Positions 59,944 through 64,000 of a stretch of DNA of 64,000 nucleotides are shown piece by piece (within the stretch, counting starts at the first letter, position 1; each line of letters opens with the position of its first letter). This DNA is from Paraburkholderia dioscoreae (GTDB lineage: Bacteria; Pseudomonadota; Gammaproteobacteria; Burkholderiales; Burkholderiaceae). The DNA lies in NCBI RefSeq assembly GCF_902459535.1, contig NZ_LR699553.1:4402001-4466000 (forward strand), in the 5' to 3' direction. The translations under genes were made by a program, and so were the position numbers. Under the pieces are notes generated by a model that did not search any database, was not told the origin of the DNA, and saw only the letters and a list, made by a program, of their open reading frames with translations.

Positions 59944-61056
59944 TCAGTCGCTCACCGCGACCTGGTTCTTGCCGTCCCGTTTGGCGCGATACAGGCCGAC
60001 GTCGGCGGCTTCGATCAGCTTCGTCACCGGCTCGGCGGCGGATGGCACGAGCGTCGCCGCGCCGATGCTGATCGTCACGACGCCGCTCGCTGAACCCGCA
60101 TGCGGAATGGCCAGATCCTCGATCGCCATGCGGATCTTTTCCGCCAGCAGACGCAAGCCGCCCGCCGACGTGCCCGGCACCACCACCGCGAATTCTTCTC
60201 CACCGAAGCGCGCCGCGAGATCCGGCGAGCGTCCGAGGCACGATTCGACGGTTTGCGCGACCCGTTTGAGCACTTCGTCGCCGGCAACGTGCCCGTAGGT
60301 GTCGTTGTAAGCCTTGAAGTTATCCACATCGATCATCAGGAAGCCGAGGCCGGCCTTGTCGCGTGTGCCGCGCCGCCATTCGGCCGCCAGATATTGATCG
60401 AGGTAGCGCCGGTTCGACAGGCCCGTCAGACCGTCCGAATGCGTGAGTCGCTGCAATTCCAGATTCGTCGCGAGCAATTGCTGTTGCGACTGACGCAGCG
60501 CGCGGTAGGCTTCGTCGCGCTGAAGCAGATTCAGATACGAGCGCGAGTGATAGCGGATGCGCGCAATCAACTCGATGCGGTCCGGCAGTTTTACCAGATA
60601 GTCGTTGGCGCCTGCGGCGAAGGCCGCGCTTTTTACGAGCGGCTCTTCCTTGGTCGACAGCACGATGATCGGAATGTCGCGCGTCTTTGGATTTTGCCGG
60701 TATTGGCGCACGAGGGTGAGACCGTCCGTGCCCGGCATCACCAGATCCTGAAGGATCACCGTCGCGCGTGTTTCCGCGGCGCAGCGCAGCGCGTCTTCAG
60801 GCGACGCGCAGTAGTGGAAGTCGACACTCTCTTCGTCCGCCAGCGCCTGGCGGACCGCCTCGGCGATGATCGCCTGGTCGTCGACCAGCAACACCATGAT
60901 CGGACACTCGGCCGCGGGCGGATTGCCGAGGATGCGCGCCAGTGCGTCATCGATAGCGAGATTGGCCGCGTCCACCGCGTCCGGCGCCCGCGCGTTCGCG
61001 TCGCCTTCTGCGAGATTCTGCGCGTCGGCGTTCTGATGCGGTTCAGAAGTGTCCAT
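59944..61056 (-). CDS. Response regulator-GGDEF diguanylate cyclase (WspR-like)
   Basis: This 370-aa protein makes cyclic di-GMP when phosphorylated. The receiver domain has phospho-Asp104 (QDLVMPG), and the GGDEF domain has the active-site GGEEF preceded five residues earlier by RSPD, the RxxD inhibitory site. A coiled linker (QSQQQLLATNLELQRL) joins them. I prefer ATG 61056; a TTG at 61065 is possible. It lies after the CheB-like gene in a Wsp-like order. Confidence 0.9.
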   Translation of the reverse strand: MDTSEPHQNADAQNLAEGDANARAPDAVDAANLAIDDALARILGNPPAAECPIMVLLVDDQAIIAEAVRQALADEESVDFHYCASPEDALRCAAETRATVILQDLVMPGTDGLTLVRQYRQNPKTRDIPIIVLSTKEEPLVKSAAFAAGANDYLVKLPDRIELIARIRYHSRSYLNLLQRDEAYRALRQSQQQLLATNLELQRLTHSDGLTGLSNRRYLDQYLAAEWRRGTRDKAGLGFLMIDVDNFKAYNDTYGHVAGDEVLKRVAQTVESCLGRSPDLAARFGGEEFAVVVPGTSAGGLRLLAEKIRMAIEDLAIPHAGSASGVVTISIGAATLVPSAAEPVTKLIEAADVGLYRAKRDGKNQVAVSD

Positions 61057-61116
61057 GTCGTTCAACCAGAAAGAATGTCAGGGAATCGAAGCGGGTCATA
61101 AGTGGCGAATGGGCGG

Positions 61117-62133
61117 CTAGCACGCGTTGATCGCGTTCGCGAGCGCGGCGGCAATGCGCGGCAACGGCAGGATCGCGGCGGCAGCGTCTAGCGCCGCCGC
61201 CGCTTTCGGCATGCCGTACACAGCGCTGGTCGCCTCGTCCTGCGCGATCGTGTGATAGCCCTTGGTGCGCATCGCCTTGAGTCCGATCGCGCCGTCGCGG
61301 CCCATGCCGGTCAGCAGCACGCCGACGGCGCGCGCCGGCCAGCGGGCCACCACGCTCTGAAAAAATACGTCGACGGAAGGGCGGTAAGGCGTCTCTTCCG
61401 GCACGCGCGTGTAGCCGAGCACGTTAGGCAGTTTCAGATGCAGATGATCGTCGGTGGCGGCGAGCAGCACGATACCCGCCTGCGGCCGGTCGCCTTCGTT
61501 GGCGATCCGCACCGGCAGCGCCGATTGCTGGTTCAGCCAGTCCGCCATGCCGGCGGCGAATGCCGCATCGACGTGCTGCACGATGACGACGGCCGCCGCA
61601 AAATCCCTGGGCAGGCCGGCAAGCAGGGTGGCGAGCGCCGCCGGTCCGCCCGCCGATGCGCCGATCGCCACCAGCGGCGTGGCGCGGTTCGTCGCGCACG
61701 CGGGCGTTGCCGCGGCCGCCGCGCCGGGCGCGTTGCGCTCCTTGACGAGTGCCGCGATGCGGTCGATTTTGGCGATCAGCGTGGCGATGCTCCTGTGCGC
61801 GTCCGGACCGCTCAGCGACGGCGTATCGACGGCGTCGAGCGCGCCCGCGCCCATTGCTTCATAGACGCGCCATGCGTTCGCGCCCACGTCGACGGTGACG
61901 ATCAGGATCGCGCAGGGCGCGCGAGCCATGATTCTCCGCGTGGCCTCGATGCCGTCGACGTTCGGCATCACCAGATCCATCAGCACGATGTCGGGCCGCT
62001 GCGCGGTGCAGAAATCGACCGCCTGCTGGCCGTCCTGCGCGATCCACAGCACCTCGTAGTCGTGGCGCGCCGCGAGCGCGCGACGCAGCGCTTCGACGGC
62101 GAGCGGCATGTCGTTGACGATTCCGATTTTCAT
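61117..62133 (-). CDS. CheB-type chemoreceptor methylesterase (WspF-like)
   Basis: This 338-aa protein has a receiver domain with phospho-Asp53 (LMDLVMPN) and a C-terminal methylesterase domain with Ser (GASAGGPAAL), His (IVQHVD) and Asp (GMGRDGA). The start at 62133 gives MKIGIVNDMPLAVEAL. It would reset the receptor of the Wsp-type pathway. It sits between the hybrid kinase and the diguanylate cyclase. Confidence 0.9.
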   Translation of the reverse strand: MKIGIVNDMPLAVEALRRALAARHDYEVLWIAQDGQQAVDFCTAQRPDIVLMDLVMPNVDGIEATRRIMARAPCAILIVTVDVGANAWRVYEAMGAGALDAVDTPSLSGPDAHRSIATLIAKIDRIAALVKERNAPGAAAAATPACATNRATPLVAIGASAGGPAALATLLAGLPRDFAAAVVIVQHVDAAFAAGMADWLNQQSALPVRIANEGDRPQAGIVLLAATDDHLHLKLPNVLGYTRVPEETPYRPSVDVFFQSVVARWPARAVGVLLTGMGRDGAIGLKAMRTKGYHTIAQDEATSAVYGMPKAAAALDAAAAILPLPRIAAALANAINAC

Positions 62134-62150
62134 CCGTGTCACCCGTGGGT

Positions 62151-64000
62151 TTAACCGTAAGCTTCGCCGATCAGATCACGTACCGCATCGAGCAGCGCTT
62201 CGTCATGAAAACTGCCTTTCGCCAGATAATAGTCCGCGCCCGCATTCAGCCCGGCGCGGCGATCCTCTTCACGATCCTTGTACGAGACGATCATCACCGG
62301 CAGTGACTGCAACTGCGGATCGCGCTTGATCAGCGTGACCAGTTCGATGCCGTCCATACGCGGCATGTCGATGTCGGTGATGACGAGGTCGAAGCGCTCG
62401 CCTCGTACTGCATTCCAGCCGTCCATGCCGTCCACGGCGATCGTCACGTCGTAACCGCGCGTGGCGAGCAGCTTGCGTTCGAGCTCGCGCACGGTGAGCG
62501 AATCGTCGACCACCAGCACGCGGCGCGCGGCGCGCTGAGCCGCATGCGCGACGCCGTTGTGCATGCGCCTGAGATCGCCGCCCGCCACGAGCCGTTCGAC
62601 GGAACGCAGCCAGTCGTCGACATCGGCGATCAGCACCGGGTCGCCGTTCTCCATCAACGCGCCGGCGGTAATGTTCCTGATCTTGCCGAGGCGCGGATCG
62701 AGCGGCTGCACCACCAGCATCCGCTCGCCGAGAAAGCGGTCGACCACTACGCCGTAGGTTTGCGCGCCGTCGCCGACCACGATCATGCTGACCGTGTCGC
62801 CTCCGTCCGCGGGCGGCGCGGTGTCGAGAATCTGATGCGCGGTGACGACGCCGATGCGCCGGCCGGAAAACGCGATGTGCTGATGTCCTTCGAGCAATTC
62901 GATCTCCGCGCGGCTCACGTGCAGCGTGCGGTTCACATGCGCGAGCGGCACCGCGTACGGCTCGCCCGCGACTTCGATCAGCAGGCTGCGGATCACCGAG
63001 AGCGTCAACGGCAACTGCAACTGCACGCGCGTGCCGAGACCTGGCTCATGCGCGATGCGCACCGTACCGCGTACGCGCTTGACGACGTCGTGCACCGCGT
63101 CGAGTCCGACCCCGCGGCCCGAGACTTCGGTCACCTGATCGCGTAGCGAGAAGCCCGGCAGGAACAGGAATTCGAGCAGTTCCGCTTCGGATAGACGCGC
63201 GACCGTTTCCTCGCTCGCGAGCTTCTTGCGCACGATCGACGCGCGCAAGGCGTCGAGATCGATGCCCGCGCCGTCGTCGGACACGGTGATCAGCAGCGCG
63301 CCGGCTGTGTGGCGCGCGTCGAGTGTGAGCGTTCCTTCTTCCGGCTTGCCGCGTGCGAGTCGCACGGCGGGTGCTTCGATGCCGTGATCGAGCGCGTTGC
63401 GCAGCATGTGGCCGAGCGGCGCTTCGAGCAGATCGAGAATGTCGCGGTCCACCTGGGTTGATTCGCCGACCAGTTGCCAGCGCACCTTCTTGCCGAGCGA
63501 ACGCGCGACGTCGCGCACCATTCGCGCGAGTCCGGCGGTGCCGTCGCCGAACGGACGCATGCGGCATTGCAGGGCGGCGTCGTAGAGCTGCTGCGACAGA
63601 TGCGTGGAGCGGCGGTCGAAACTCTCCAGATCGGCGAGACGCTCGGCCAGCAGATGCTGCGATTCGGCGGTGAGGCGGCGCACTTCTTCGAGCGCGGCCT
63701 GGGCGCGCGGATCGAGCTTCAGATCGGCAAGCGTTTCGTGTAGCTGATCCAGCGCGCGGGTGCTGTCGCGGTGCACGCGTTTGACGCGCAGCATCGATTG
63801 CGCGAAGGGTTTCAGCCAGCGCGATTCGACCAGCGATTCGCCGGACAACGACAGCAGGCGGTCGAGATTGTCGGCGCGCACACGCAGCATGCGGCCGGAT
63901 TCGGCCGCTATGCTGCTCGCGCTACTCGTGATGTTCGACGCGGACGCGCGGGAGGCGGTGTTGTCAGGCGCGTGTTGCGGCGTGGCCTCGGCGCGCAGTG
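62151..64000 (-). CDS. Hybrid chemotaxis-type histidine kinase CheA-REC (WspE-like), partial
   Basis: This CheA-type kinase continues past the window edge, so the N-terminal Hpt domain is missing. Visible parts are a Ser/Ala-rich linker, the dimerisation helices (MLRVRADNLDRLLSLSGESLVE), the kinase core (MLRNALDHGIEAP, SDDGAGIDL, GRGVGLDAV), a CheW-like domain and a C-terminal receiver (LVITDIDMPRMDG). The C-terminal receiver is the WspE signature. With the next two genes it makes a c-di-GMP surface-sensing module. Confidence 0.92.
   Translation of the reverse strand, partial: LRAEATPQHAPDNTASRASASNITSSASSIAAESGRMLRVRADNLDRLLSLSGESLVESRWLKPFAQSMLRVKRVHRDSTRALDQLHETLADLKLDPRAQAALEEVRRLTAESQHLLAERLADLESFDRRSTHLSQQLYDAALQCRMRPFGDGTAGLARMVRDVARSLGKKVRWQLVGESTQVDRDILDLLEAPLGHMLRNALDHGIEAPAVRLARGKPEEGTLTLDARHTAGALLITVSDDGAGIDLDALRASIVRKKLASEETVARLSEAELLEFLFLPGFSLRDQVTEVSGRGVGLDAVHDVVKRVRGTVRIAHEPGLGTRVQLQLPLTLSVIRSLLIEVAGEPYAVPLAHVNRTLHVSRAEIELLEGHQHIAFSGRRIGVVTAHQILDTAPPADGGDTVSMIVVGDGAQTYGVVVDRFLGERMLVVQPLDPRLGKIRNITAGALMENGDPVLIADVDDWLRSVERLVAGGDLRRMHNGVAHAAQRAARRVLVVDDSLTVRELERKLLATRGYDVTIAVDGMDGWNAVRGERFDLVITDIDMPRMDGIELVTLIKRDPQLQSLPVMIVSYKDREEDRRAGLNAGADYYLAKGSFHDEALLDAVRDLIGEAYG

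Noticed and set aside
1..64000. CRISPR arrays, integrases, insertion sequences, tRNA or rRNA genes
   Set aside because: None were recognised; the only mobile-like element is the transposase-less palindrome at 34033-34641.

Overview
The window looks like part of the main chromosome of a high-GC betaproteobacterium of the Burkholderia/Paraburkholderia type. The basis is gene content: a gspDEF-(C)-GHIJKLMN type II secretion locus with gspC on the opposite strand, a phhAB pair beside an Lrp-type regulator, a DUF3717 protein, a YbdK-type ligase plus a proteobacterial gshA, a Wsp-like module, and a Burkholderia-type palindromic intergenic repeat. I see no phage, insertion-sequence transposase, CRISPR array, tRNA or rRNA.

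Layout. 1-6.4 kb (- strand) is a catabolic/uptake operon: a CoA-acylating semialdehyde dehydrogenase, a GMC alcohol dehydrogenase, two LIV-type ATPases and a binding protein that runs off the edge, with a divergent LysR gene. 7.8-10.6 kb holds a CYTH protein, an Lrp regulator divergent from phenylalanine hydroxylase (phhA), pterin carbinolamine dehydratase (phhB) and a DUF3717 protein. 10.9-13.2 kb is a two-component pair. 13.3-16.7 kb (-) carries a SET-domain methyltransferase, an old-yellow-enzyme homologue, a class I glutamine amidotransferase and a MarR protein with a cysteine-rich tail.

16.7-20.5 kb is the most unusual chromosomal segment. Two intergenic regions, one on each side of a YbdK-type ligase and a Kef-type antiporter, carry the same arrangement in mirror orientation: an inverted pair of DnaA boxes with a 6-nt spacer, then about 160-170 nt, then a third DnaA box, then a TTGTTAACT...TACTACG tract. 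This looks like a replication-origin-type module present twice. mnmC, hup, a CobW-type GTPase and a small lytic transglycosylase follow.

25.8-38.5 kb is the type II secretion locus. A 609-bp palindromic element with 113-bp terminal inverted repeats sits between gspJ and gspK. It leaves gspK with no ordinary start codon next to its prepilin segment, and the sequence on its two sides has mirror-image base composition. 38.7-43.3 kb holds an outer-membrane efflux factor, a membrane protein, a MarR regulator and an EmrB-type transporter, with no membrane-fusion gene. 43.4-49.5 kb has a lipoprotein, gshA, an alkA-ada repair operon, a candidate small RNA with two anti-Shine-Dalgarno motifs, a VOC protein and yaeQ. 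50.1-59.9 kb holds an IlvD/Edd dehydratase of the arabinonate type, speG, a HIT protein, a GlxA-type regulator beside an SDR, and an Lrp regulator divergent from an orphan homodimeric 2-oxoacid dehydrogenase E1. 59.9-64 kb (-) is a Wsp-like c-di-GMP module: hybrid CheA, CheB methylesterase and a response-regulator diguanylate cyclase.
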